64,000 nt of DNA from Sediminicola sp035798135 (lineage in GTDB: Bacteria > Bacteroidota > Bacteroidia > Flavobacteriales > Flavobacteriaceae), in the NCBI GenBank assembly GCA_035798135.1, contig JAPFBR010000005.1:124001-188000 (forward strand). The letters run 5' to 3'. Shown one piece after another: positions 56,555 to 63,935 of this stretch; the first letter of the stretch is position 1; every line of letters starts with the position of its first letter. Under the pieces are notes generated by a model that had not been told where the DNA came from, did no database searches, and saw only the letters and a list, made by a program, of their open reading frames with translations. Both the position numbers and the translations under genes were made by a program.

Positions 56555-56983
56555 TTAATTATCTCTGACAAACCTCACACTTGTTATTAACCCATCTACT
56601 ACTTCATAAATTGACACGTATTTTGAATCAACTCCCTCTTCCGTCACGTTCTCGAGATTTATAACATGGTCTCCGTTATTCATTTGACTTATAACTACAA
56701 CTTGAATGGATTTATCAGAAAATTTGGGCTTAAAAATTGAGGTTATGTTATCTGTTCCAGTTCCTAATAATTTCTCAGGATATGTGTAGATTTTAACGTC
56801 ATGTGCATAGAGTTTTATAAATTCATCAAAGTCGTGAAGATTATAAAAATCCATTCGTTTATTAACAACCTCTAAGGGTGTCAGACTCGAATCATGCTCG
56901 CGTTTCTGTTTAATATCAGTCCTATTTGAATTACAACCAGTTAAGAAGATTAGAATTAAAAGGGGAAGGATTAATTTTTTCAT
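56555..56983 (-). CDS. NTF2-like (SnoaL-type) lipoprotein
   Basis: 142 residues from the ATG at 56983; an ATG at 57007 would add eight residues before the signal peptide and is less likely. Lipobox FLTGC. The mature part has the cone-shaped alpha+beta fold pattern PLEVVNKRMDFYNLHDFDEF then YAHDVKIYTYPEKLLGTGTD and VVDGLITSVRFVRDN. Small NTF2-like proteins bind hydrophobic ligands or act as isomerases. No partner gene. Confidence 0.8.
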   Translation of the reverse strand: MKKLILPLLILIFLTGCNSNRTDIKQKREHDSSLTPLEVVNKRMDFYNLHDFDEFIKLYAHDVKIYTYPEKLLGTGTDNITSIFKPKFSDKSIQVVVISQMNNGDHVINLENVTEEGVDSKYVSIYEVVDGLITSVRFVRDN

Positions 56984-57007
56984 GTGTTTTTGTCTTAAGT
57001 GAAGCAT

Positions 57008-57156
57008 AACGTGTTGGTAAAAGATTAGTTACGTTGTTTAAGCAACCAATTTAGCAAATACAAACCAAATAGAATCCCGATAGCTATCGGGAGCAAGTCC
57101 CGAAGCGTCGGGATTCAGAAGAGGCAAGAACAAGCAATTACTTATAGCTATTGTTG
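57008..57156. repeat. S-family intergenic spacer, copy 3
   Basis: Holds AATACAAACCAAATAGAATC, the palindrome CCCGATAGCTATCGGG at 57076-57091, then AAGTCCCGAAGCGTCGGGAT and ends TTACTTATAGCTATTGTTG. It aligns over its whole length to 59052-59199. Confidence 0.9.
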
Positions 57157-57170
57157 TGCGTTCGTGTTTT

Positions 57171-57614
57171 TTATAATATATGAATGTTAAATTCTTTTCT
57201 TATTTCAGAAATAGGTATGTCCAAATAGGGTTCGTACTCTGACCAAGGCCATGGTTTGTGCATCTTCTTTGATCGTATGATCAGCGCAGGGATGGATATT
57301 AGGAACTTGAAGATATTACTTACCACATGGACAAGGCTGAAATCTCTGGATAATTCAAATGCATTGGCTTTTTTATAAGCGCTGATGTGATTCCAAAATC
57401 CCAAAGTTGTGCCGAAGATCGTCCATATTTTTACCGAACCTTCACCGAAAAGTGATATATCACAACCAAAGAGTACATGAGCAATATCGTGCGACTTAAA
57501 GAAAGATTTAACTTCACTAGGAATTCCTTCTTTGTTATGGTTTAGATGACTCTTGTGTTCTTTATAGAACTTCTCCAGGCCTTGCTTAAGTGTTATATTT
57601 ATTTCCCTCTTCAT
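57171..57614 (-). CDS. Coq4-like protein, unknown role
   Basis: 147 residues. The motif KSHDIAHVLFGCDIS (HDxxHxxxG) matches the metal-binding site of Coq4-like proteins, followed by SEGSVKIW and a hydrophobic segment FLISIPALII. Coq4 acts in ubiquinone synthesis as a scaffold or decarboxylase; most bacterial relatives are uncharacterised, and this phylum makes menaquinone, so the role is open. The flanks carry a weak inverted repeat (GTTGTGCG/CATACAGC). Confidence 0.5.
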   Translation of the reverse strand: MKREINITLKQGLEKFYKEHKSHLNHNKEGIPSEVKSFFKSHDIAHVLFGCDISLFGEGSVKIWTIFGTTLGFWNHISAYKKANAFELSRDFSLVHVVSNIFKFLISIPALIIRSKKMHKPWPWSEYEPYLDIPISEIRKEFNIHIL

Positions 57615-57654
57615 TTAGTGATTCAATTTCACTACTGATGATCTATTTATGACA

Positions 57655-57790
57655 TACAGCGGTTAGGCTAAGAATCAGTTTTTGAGATATGATGTTAATC
57701 AAATCGAGCTTGGATTCATGCCGGATTAAAAGTACGAAAACTTTTGAATTGTAGTAAATATGCTAAACAATGGTTTTGGCCATTGTTGTA
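57655..57790. repeat. R-family intergenic repeat, copy 5
   Basis: Contains CAGCGGTTAGGCTAAGAATC, TTGAGATATGATGTTAATCA, AAATCGAGCTTGGATTCATG, GATTAAAAGTACGAAAACTT and TTGAATTGTAGTAAATATGC, ending TGGTTTTGGCC. Both internal hairpins are present. It is the clearest copy. Confidence 0.9.
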
Positions 57791-57799
57791 TGCCGTTTT

Positions 57800-58186
57800 T
57801 TATTCAGTTAATTCAATTAAATTTCCTTCTGGGTCAGAGATTACACTTTCATAATATCCATCTCCAGTTGTCCGAGGTTCTCCAAATATATTAAATCCAT
57901 TTTTCCGTAATAATTCAGTAAGAGAGTCAACCTTTTCCTTTGACCCAACAGATATAGCAAAATGAGTCAATCTTAATTTTGAATCCGATTTCTCAATTAA
58001 TTCAGAAATGTCAGGTCTATGCATTAATTCAATACGCGCACCATTTTCAAAAGCTAAAAAATATGAGCTAAACTTTTTCTTTGGATTAAAATATTTTTCA
58101 TTAGAATTTAAGTCAAAGAATTTAAGATAAAAGTTTTTCATTTTTTCTAAATCCATGGTCCAGATAGCGATATGTTCAATTTTCAT
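57800..58186 (-). CDS. VOC-family protein
   Basis: 128 residues, one VOC domain: EHIAIWTMDLEKMKNFYLKF, FLAFENGARIELMH, THFAISVGSKEKVDSLTELL and GYYESVISDPEGNLIELTE with the terminal metal-ligand Glu. Full length. It is bounded by a perfect inverted repeat, GTTGTATGCC at 57785-57794 and GGCATACAAC at 58205-58214. Enzymes of this kind act on dicarbonyls, thiols or antibiotics; no substrate can be assigned. Confidence 0.92.
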   Translation of the reverse strand: MKIEHIAIWTMDLEKMKNFYLKFFDLNSNEKYFNPKKKFSSYFLAFENGARIELMHRPDISELIEKSDSKLRLTHFAISVGSKEKVDSLTELLRKNGFNIFGEPRTTGDGYYESVISDPEGNLIELTE

Positions 58187-58267
58187 TCAGTATTTTTCTT
58201 AAATGGCATACAACGGTTTGAATAAACAGTCGTTTTAATGTTGTTTATTTTTTGGTGATAGTAGTTT

Positions 58268-59032
58268 CTATTCTTCGTTTACCATTTCTATGGATAAGTC
58301 GTCATTATATACAACACCACTTGTTAATTGAGGAGAACAGTACATCCCAAAATGTGCTTGTGAGAGTCTGTTTTTGGTTTCCCCGATTTTTGCATGTGAT
58401 ACTAATTGTCCATTTTGCCAAACTTTTGCATATCCTCCATTACTCAGATCCAAATATACTTTGAGTTCGACCCATTCTTTTTGAGGGAAAGTAATGCTTG
58501 TAGTTTGGAATTCATGTTCTTGTTCATTTTGCTTTGGTACATTCTGTAGATGTACGTAACCGTCATGAGATAAATTGACCAATATTGTTCTATCCCAATT
58601 GTCAGACTCGTCATTCGTGAATGTAGCGAAGCTAAACCAATCATTTTCACTTCCAGCTGTGCTTGCCTGTAAATCGATATCTAACCATACCCAAAATGTT
58701 ATGTAACAAGGGGAAACAAACGAACCGTCTGATGTCTTTTGAAGTTGAATAGTCGGATATCCTCTATGGTTATTATTTTCAGTAATTGAAGGAGGGTTCG
58801 CTCCATCAATCCACGCCTTATGGGCATAGGGTCCACTATGTACTATAGAATCAGATAATTCATGATAAGTTGTTCCCTTGTGTCCTTGTGGTGTAAGGTA
58901 GAAACCTGCAAAATCATCAACACTTTCAAATGAAGTGGTAAACGATCTTTTTTCGAGATTTTCCTTCATACAAGAATAAGTGATAATAAGGGTGCATGCT
59001 AATAATCCAATTTTTAAAATATATATTTTCAT
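58268..59032 (-). CDS. Lipoprotein with concanavalin/polysaccharide-lyase-like domain
   Basis: 254 residues from the ATG at 59032; a longer frame to 59089 precedes it without merit. Lipobox TYSC. The mature part has jelly-roll patterns such as TFWVWLDIDLQAS, WVELKVYLDLSNGGYAKVWQNGQLV and SGVVYNDDLSIE, typical of polysaccharide-lyase/LamG-like folds. Active residues cannot be assigned. Probably a surface glycan-binding or -degrading protein. Confidence 0.65.
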   Translation of the reverse strand: MKIYILKIGLLACTLIITYSCMKENLEKRSFTTSFESVDDFAGFYLTPQGHKGTTYHELSDSIVHSGPYAHKAWIDGANPPSITENNNHRGYPTIQLQKTSDGSFVSPCYITFWVWLDIDLQASTAGSENDWFSFATFTNDESDNWDRTILVNLSHDGYVHLQNVPKQNEQEHEFQTTSITFPQKEWVELKVYLDLSNGGYAKVWQNGQLVSHAKIGETKNRLSQAHFGMYCSPQLTSGVVYNDDLSIEMVNEE

Positions 59033-59051
59033 CTTTTGTTTAATTACTACC

Positions 59052-59199
59052 AACGTGTTTGTGTATGGTTTGTTACGTGTTTTAAGCACCTAATTTAGAA
59101 AATACAAACCGAATAGAATCCCGAAGGGTCGGGAGCGAGTCCCGAAACGTCGGGATTCAGAAGTAGGGGAGATTAAGCGATTACTTATAGCTATTGTTG
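59052..59199. repeat. S-family intergenic spacer, copy 4
   Basis: Aligns with 57008-57156: AATACAAACCGAATAGAATC, CCCGAAGGGTCGGG, then AGTCCCGAAACGTCGGGATT and TTACTTATAGCTATTGTTG. The central palindrome is replaced by a short one. Confidence 0.9.
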
Positions 59200-59209
59200 G
59201 CAAATGTTT

Positions 59210-60022
59210 TTATTTTTCGAGCGTGTAATTCTCTATTATTGATGTTACATTTTTTATTTTTTTCCATTCCGTTGGTCTTTCAAAATCCTGCTCAGATTTT
59301 AAAATCTGAGCATTTGGATAATTATTTTTTATATACTTCCAAGTAGTATCTTTCCACTTGCTATTATCCATTTCAATAAGTTTTACATTTTTTAGAGGTC
59401 CAGAAACAGCTTTCCCAATTAAAGGCCACCAAAGGCTTTCTGTTTCCCTATCCCAAAAGACAAACCCATCTAATCCGTTCCATACATTTTTATCATAATA
59501 GGTGTATCCGCTTAACGCAAATGTTAGTTCTTTGCCTCCATAATCACGCTCATAAATAGCTCCTAAATCAGCTAAAATGCAGTAAGCTGCCATTATTGGT
59601 TGTCCGTCTAAAACATCATTTACAATTTCATGTCTTGTTAGGTCTTTGACAGAATAAGCTTTAATATCATTTCCAGAATGAGCTAATAGAAATCTAGTGC
59701 TATCTGCCCAAATTTTATTTGCTTGGCTAACAGTAATGAATTCAGGATTTAATAATGCCGGAAATTTTTCACGACCTATTCCATAATGGAATTGTTCATC
59801 TTTAAGTAAATAACCAGTTATGTCGAAATGTTGATTTTCATTTTCTCCACCATAAAGCATTTTCTTGCCGTTAACTTCGAAAAATTTACTATTTTCTGCT
59901 GCTATTGGTCGTTTCTTTTTTGCATTTTCATTATTTTCTGTAGGCTTAATATTTTCCTTTTTTGTTTGCTCTTTACATCCTATTAAAAGAACAGTCAGGC
60001 ATAGTAAAATGATTCTTTTCAT
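59210..60022 (-). CDS. DUF3179-family lipoprotein, shorter member without the CxxC
   Basis: 270 residues from the ATG at 60022; a longer frame starts at 60046. Lipobox VLLIGC. The DUF3179 core is visible: HSGNDIKAYSVKDLTRHEIV then DGQPIMAAYCILADLGAIYE, where the CxxC pair of the homologue at 50458 (FCPLCNSSVVYDR) is replaced by YCILADLGAIYER with a single Cys. The rest (FALSGYTYYDKNVWNG, WDRETESLWWPLIGKAVSG) is conserved. It is bounded by perfect inverted repeats GTTGGCAAA (59196-59204) and TTTGCCAAC (60039-60047). Confidence 0.8.
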   Translation of the reverse strand: MKRIILLCLTVLLIGCKEQTKKENIKPTENNENAKKKRPIAAENSKFFEVNGKKMLYGGENENQHFDITGYLLKDEQFHYGIGREKFPALLNPEFITVSQANKIWADSTRFLLAHSGNDIKAYSVKDLTRHEIVNDVLDGQPIMAAYCILADLGAIYERDYGGKELTFALSGYTYYDKNVWNGLDGFVFWDRETESLWWPLIGKAVSGPLKNVKLIEMDNSKWKDTTWKYIKNNYPNAQILKSEQDFERPTEWKKIKNVTSIIENYTLEK

Positions 60023-60044
60023 ATTTCTTTTTTTAATGTTTGCC

Positions 60045-60218
60045 AACGGTCTCGGCTCGTATGTTTACGAAGTGTTACTTATTATATATAAATATAGTAG
60101 TTTTCTAATTATTAATATGAGCTAAAATAGAAGGGACAGAGAGGTCTCGGCTAGATACACCTAAGTGATATCGTTTCTTAAATAGGCTAGAACTAGCAAT
60201 AAATCATATACTGTGTTG
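60045..60218. repeat. Array spacer
   Basis: Starts AACGGTCTCGGCTCGTATG and ends CATATACTGTGTTG. No coding frame. Repeats GGTCTCGG twice (60047 and about 60151). Confidence 0.6.
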
Positions 60219-60245
60219 TGCAATGTTTTTGCTTTAAATATGTCC

Positions 60246-61346
60246 TTATTTTTCTAATTTCTTGTCAGCTATCAATTCCATAAAAAAATCAGATAATTTT
60301 GAAGCTCCATTATTTCCGCCATCGTCTATATTGGATAAAATTACGACGGTATAATGGTCAGTCATAAAATCCATTAATTCACAATGTATTCCGTACCAAC
60401 CACCACTATGACCAAGAATGTTCTGATTGTATCTTTGGTCAACACCAATTCCATAACCCATATGTGTATTATAACCTTTCACTTTTGGTTCGAACATCAA
60501 TTCAGTTGTTTTTTTATTTAAAAGTTTATAGTTTCTTAAGGCTTTTGAAAAGTTAAATAAGTCGCTTACAGTTGAATAATAAAAACCCCCTGGTGATGCT
60601 TTTGTTAAATAGTAGTCATTTTTTTTGAGAGTTTTATTTTTCCCAAACATTGACGTGTATCCACTTGCTGTATTGCTCACAATAGAATCAATTTCTAATT
60701 CAGTTGTGTTAAACATTTCGGCAGGTTTTAATATAGCGTCTTTTATATAGTCATAATAGTTTTTACCGCTTACCTTTTCTATGATTAGACCAAGAATGAC
60801 AAATCCTGTTGCACTATAATCGTATTTAGTTCCTGGTTTAGATAAAAGTGAATCATTAACAAACAGTGGAACAAAATCTGAAATGTTTTTATATTCTGAA
60901 TTCCTTATTTTATCTATATCTGCCACATAAAAATTATTAAGTCCTGACGTGTGTGTTAGCAATTGATGAGCTGTTACTGAATCTCTTAAGAGTTTATTGG
61001 GGTAGTCAGGTAAATAGTCGCCAATCGGACTTTTTAATTTTAACTTTCCTTTCTCGTATAATTGCAAGGCTGCAACTGCCGTAAACAGTTTGGTGATAGA
61101 AGCAATATTGAATTTAGTATCGATATTGTTTTTTACGTTAAATTCAATACTTGCTTGTCCGTAAGCTCGTTTTTCTATTATTTTGTCATTATGTGCAACT
61201 AAGACTGTTCCCGAAAAATCATTTTTATTTAAATCGTTTAGATATGAATTGATTTTAATTTTTTTTTCACTGTTGGATTGTCCAAAACTTAAAGTGACAA
61301 TGAATAAAATAGTGGCCGTTAGATAAAGTTTTAATCTATTATTCAT
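60246..61346 (-). CDS. Serine hydrolase (beta-lactamase-like), exported
   Basis: 366 residues. Signal peptide to about residue 23 (TLSFGQ). SxxK site in FNIASITKLFTAVAALQLYE (SITK), YxN in YDYSATGFVILGLI (YSA, an atypical YxN), and HxG in ILGHSGGWYGIH. Family members act as D-amino-acid peptidases or esterases. It is bounded by perfect inverted repeats GTTGTGCAA (60215-60223) and TTGCACAAC (61362-61370). A different member lies outside the array at 31821. Confidence 0.9.
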   Translation of the reverse strand: MNNRLKLYLTATILFIVTLSFGQSNSEKKIKINSYLNDLNKNDFSGTVLVAHNDKIIEKRAYGQASIEFNVKNNIDTKFNIASITKLFTAVAALQLYEKGKLKLKSPIGDYLPDYPNKLLRDSVTAHQLLTHTSGLNNFYVADIDKIRNSEYKNISDFVPLFVNDSLLSKPGTKYDYSATGFVILGLIIEKVSGKNYYDYIKDAILKPAEMFNTTELEIDSIVSNTASGYTSMFGKNKTLKKNDYYLTKASPGGFYYSTVSDLFNFSKALRNYKLLNKKTTELMFEPKVKGYNTHMGYGIGVDQRYNQNILGHSGGWYGIHCELMDFMTDHYTVVILSNIDDGGNNGASKLSDFFMELIADKKLEK

Positions 61347-61367
61347 AGGGTTGTTTTAATGTTGCAC

Positions 61368-61508
61368 AACGGTCTTGGTTAACGCAAGTAGTGTAGAGTA
61401 GGGAAGCGTCCCGATAGCTATCGGGATTGTCGGCTTAGTTGTTTGTTACTTGATGTCTAAAATATATCTTTTCATTGAAATACACGCTATTTGCGCTTGA
61501 CCGATGTT
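61368..61508. repeat. Array spacer with paired arms and CCCGATAGCTATCGGG
   Basis: Starts AACGGTCTTGGTTAACGCAA and ends TTTGCGCTTGACCGATGTTG. The first and last 25 bases are largely complementary (GGTC/GACC, GTTAACGCAAgTAGtGT against ACgCTATTTGCGC). The palindrome CCCGATAGCTATCGGG is at 61410-61425. Best example of the attC-like fold. Confidence 0.75.
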
Positions 61509-61516
61509 GTGTGTAG

Positions 61517-62016
61517 TTACTTATCTTGATTATTGCAGAATTTAATTAAATCAGATTTTGTCATTGCACCTGCAAATCGTTTAATTTCTTTTCCGTTTTA
61601 ACTAATATAAATTGAGGTAGACCTCTTATTTGGTATTTGTCAATTATACTTTTATTAAAGTCAGCATTCACCTTTCCCACTTTAATATTTTTTGATTCGG
61701 ATGCGAATTTTTCAATTATTGAACTCATCATTACACAAGGGCCACACCATTCAGCCCAAAAATCAAGCAATACTAATTCTTCCTTATTTAAGATTGTTTC
61801 AATGTTGCTTTCATCAAGCGTTAGGATCTTAGAGTGACTATTAGTTTGAAATACTTTTTTATAAATATATCTAAAAGGAAAAGTCAATGCAGCAATAAAT
61901 GTGGATGAAATGAATAAAATAAAAGCTACGATATAATTTGAAATCGTACTTAAATTTTTAGTCTTTTCAAAATTTATTTCAGATTGGTTTTGGTATTCAA
62001 TTATCTTTTCTATCAT
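61517..62016 (-). pseudogene. Membrane-anchored thioredoxin with a frameshift near its C-terminus
   Basis: One N-terminal membrane helix (about 30-47), then the thioredoxin motif LLDFWAEWCGPCVMM and IRGLPQFILVK. At a four-base T-run (61596-61599) the frame then reads TEKKLNDLQVQ and stops at 61561. One base more would give NGKEIKRFAGAMTKSDLIKF ending CNNQDK and TAA at 61517, which is the normal thioredoxin end. So the gene has lost one base and its last strand and helix. The unit is bounded by GTTGTGTGTAGTTA (61506-61519) and TAATTACACACAAC (62026-62039), 13 of 14 paired. Confidence 0.85.
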
Positions 62017-62035
62017 TTTTTCTTGTAATTACACA

Positions 62036-62086
62036 CAACCACCTTTGGTTAAGCCCAAAATTGAGCAATTAATTTTATACGGTGTT
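62036..62086. repeat. Short array spacer
   Basis: 50 bp with AACCACC at the start and GGTGTT at the end, complementary over six bases, and TTTGGTTAAGC inside, matching part of the spacer at 61368. Confidence 0.55.
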
Positions 62087-62106
62087 ATCCACTGGTTTTA
62101 TTTAAT

Positions 62107-63546
62107 TCAGTGAAGTTCTGATTTTAAGTGTTTTTTGATAATATCTAGCAAAAGATCTATCTGTTCAAGGTGAGTTCTAAATTGCACAACCGCTATCCGT
62201 ATCCAAAAAACATTATTTATGTTAGTAGATGAAAGAAATATACGACCATCATTTTGAATCGCTTCAATCAAATTTCTGTTGAATAAATTTGCGTCTTCCT
62301 TTTTGGGAACATACCTAAAAATAGCCACAGAAAGTTCCGGTTCTGGTCCTACTTCAAATCCTGCTATTTTTTGTATTTCATCATAGAAATACTTAGTTAA
62401 GTATAGTTTTTCTTCTAATGCGGCTCTAAAAGGCTTTAAACCAAATAATTTTAATGGTAACCACATTCTCATACCTCGAAAATGCTTTGTCTGTTCTGCA
62501 GATATATCTGCCGGTGAAATTTCATCCTCTTTGCCAATTATATCTTGCATATAGTCAGCTAGACAATGATACGCTTTTAATAAATGCGCTTTATTCTTTA
62601 TAAGTATAGCTCCTGTTCCATAAGGAAGAAAAAGTGTTTTGTGAGGATCTAAGGTAATAGAATCAGCCTCTTTAATGCCTTTAAATTTTGAGTCTAATTC
62701 ATGTACTAATTTAAAGAAACCTCCATAAGCTGCATCTACATGAAACCATAGCTTATGTTTTTTAGCAATAGTAGCAATTGATTTTAAAGGATCAACGGTT
62801 CCTGTATTAGTGGTTCCAAAAGAGGCATTGATATAGAATGGGATTAAGCCATTTTTTTTATCTTCAATAATTGCTTTTTCTAAATGACTTGGTGAAAGTT
62901 TTAGTTTTGCGTCTAAAGGTATATATCTTAACTGGGCTTCAGATAACCCCGAAATTCGGATAGCTTTTAATATAGAATGATGTGCTTGTTCAGAAAGGTA
63001 AATTACACATCTTTCAAAATCTCGAGCTTTGATGTTATGAGCTTCCCTCGCTGTAACTAAGGCCATTAAATTAGCAATGGATCCGCCTGAGGTTAAATTG
63101 CCAAAAGCATTATCTTGATACCCCATTAGACGACACATCCATCTAATAAGCATATTTTCTAAACGTACTGCTCCAGGCGCAGCATAAAATACACCTGCAT
63201 AACGATTACTAACTGCTGCAATAAAATCTCCAAGTGCAGAAGGATAAAGTCCTCCACCAGGAATATAGCCCATATGTCCACCAGAAGAAGGGTTTATACC
63301 AACTCCATCAATATTGTTTGTTGTGCTTTCTAATAGTGGCGCTAATTCAATTGCTTGTTCATCAATGTCTAAATTGTATATTTCCTTACCGTTTTCTTTA
63401 GACTTGATAAAGGCTTTGGAAGTATCTAAGTTGTTAATGAAAGTATTAGAATAATCTAAAACCTCAGAATTCCATTTTTCTCTTTGACTCTCTTTTGGAT
63501 CTAGAAGTCGAGACAATTTTTCTAACTTCTTAATTTTGTTAATCAT
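62107..63546 (-). CDS. Group II PLP-dependent amino-acid decarboxylase-like protein
   Basis: 479 residues. Family motifs: NPSSGGHMGYIPGGGLYPSA, GNLTSGGSIANLMALVTARE, INASFGTTNTGTVDPLKSIA, WFHVDAAYGGFFKL with the PLP-Asp, and the PLP-Lys in ADSITLDPHKTLFLPYGTGA. It matches aromatic-L-amino-acid or glutamate decarboxylase-type enzymes, with CO2 loss from an unknown amino acid. Full length. The flanks are GTTATCCAC and GTGACTAAC (7 of 9 paired). Confidence 0.92.
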   Translation of the reverse strand: MINKIKKLEKLSRLLDPKESQREKWNSEVLDYSNTFINNLDTSKAFIKSKENGKEIYNLDIDEQAIELAPLLESTTNNIDGVGINPSSGGHMGYIPGGGLYPSALGDFIAAVSNRYAGVFYAAPGAVRLENMLIRWMCRLMGYQDNAFGNLTSGGSIANLMALVTAREAHNIKARDFERCVIYLSEQAHHSILKAIRISGLSEAQLRYIPLDAKLKLSPSHLEKAIIEDKKNGLIPFYINASFGTTNTGTVDPLKSIATIAKKHKLWFHVDAAYGGFFKLVHELDSKFKGIKEADSITLDPHKTLFLPYGTGAILIKNKAHLLKAYHCLADYMQDIIGKEDEISPADISAEQTKHFRGMRMWLPLKLFGLKPFRAALEEKLYLTKYFYDEIQKIAGFEVGPEPELSVAIFRYVPKKEDANLFNRNLIEAIQNDGRIFLSSTNINNVFWIRIAVVQFRTHLEQIDLLLDIIKKHLKSELH

Positions 63547-63590
63547 AAATAGGTAAATGTACTAACTATTATTATTTTTATTACTTGTGA

Positions 63591-63647
63591 CTAACGTTTT
63601 GGCTATGAAGCGTGGCGCGGAGCGATATGATTTGTAGCCGTTGTTAG
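63591..63647. repeat. Compact array spacer with complementary ends
   Basis: CTAACGTTTTGGCTA at the left and TAGCCGTTGTTAG at the right pair as CTAAC/GTTAG and GGCTA/TAGCC. The centre is GC-rich (GCGTGGCGCGGAGCG). The shortest intact-looking spacer. Confidence 0.7.
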
Positions 63648-63659
63648 CGGTTCGTGTTT

Positions 63660-63935
63660 TTAGAGTCTTTCGTTCAAATGAATCAGTACTTCGTCCCCCG
63701 CATCTTTACCAACTGCTTTACGCAGATCAGATTAAATTGGTAGCTTATGAGTGCCATCTCCCAAAGCCATAAATGAACTTTCGAAAGGATGACCATCAAC
63801 AGTCCCTCGTACTTTCACAAGACCTTTTGTGCCAAAATAATTTACAGATTCAGGCCAAACCACATATGTCCAACCACCTTTGGCAGGACTTTTCTTCATT
63901 TTCGCACGAAACTTCTTATCCAATTTAGTTTCCAT
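63660..63935 (-). pseudogene. DUF1905 gene with a nonsense codon
   Basis: Starts METKLDKKFRAKMKKSPAKG, with the DUF1905 pattern GWTYVVWPESVNYFGTKGLV and FESSFMALGDGTHKLPI. It then hits TAA at 63734-63732. The same frame continues SDLRKAVGKDAGDEVLIHLN and ERL to a second TAA at 63660, the normal DUF1905 end (KLPI-K-SDLRKAxGKxAGDxVxxxLxER). The first TAA thus replaces a Lys codon by one base. Without that base the protein would be about 91 residues. Bounded by perfect inverted repeats GTTAGCGGT (63643-63651) and ACCGCTAAC (63988-63996). Confidence 0.85.

Noticed and set aside
36187..57790. CRISPR array from the repeats
   Set aside because: Repeats are more than 100 bp, few, kilobases apart and separated by genes, not 30-bp repeats with short spacers.
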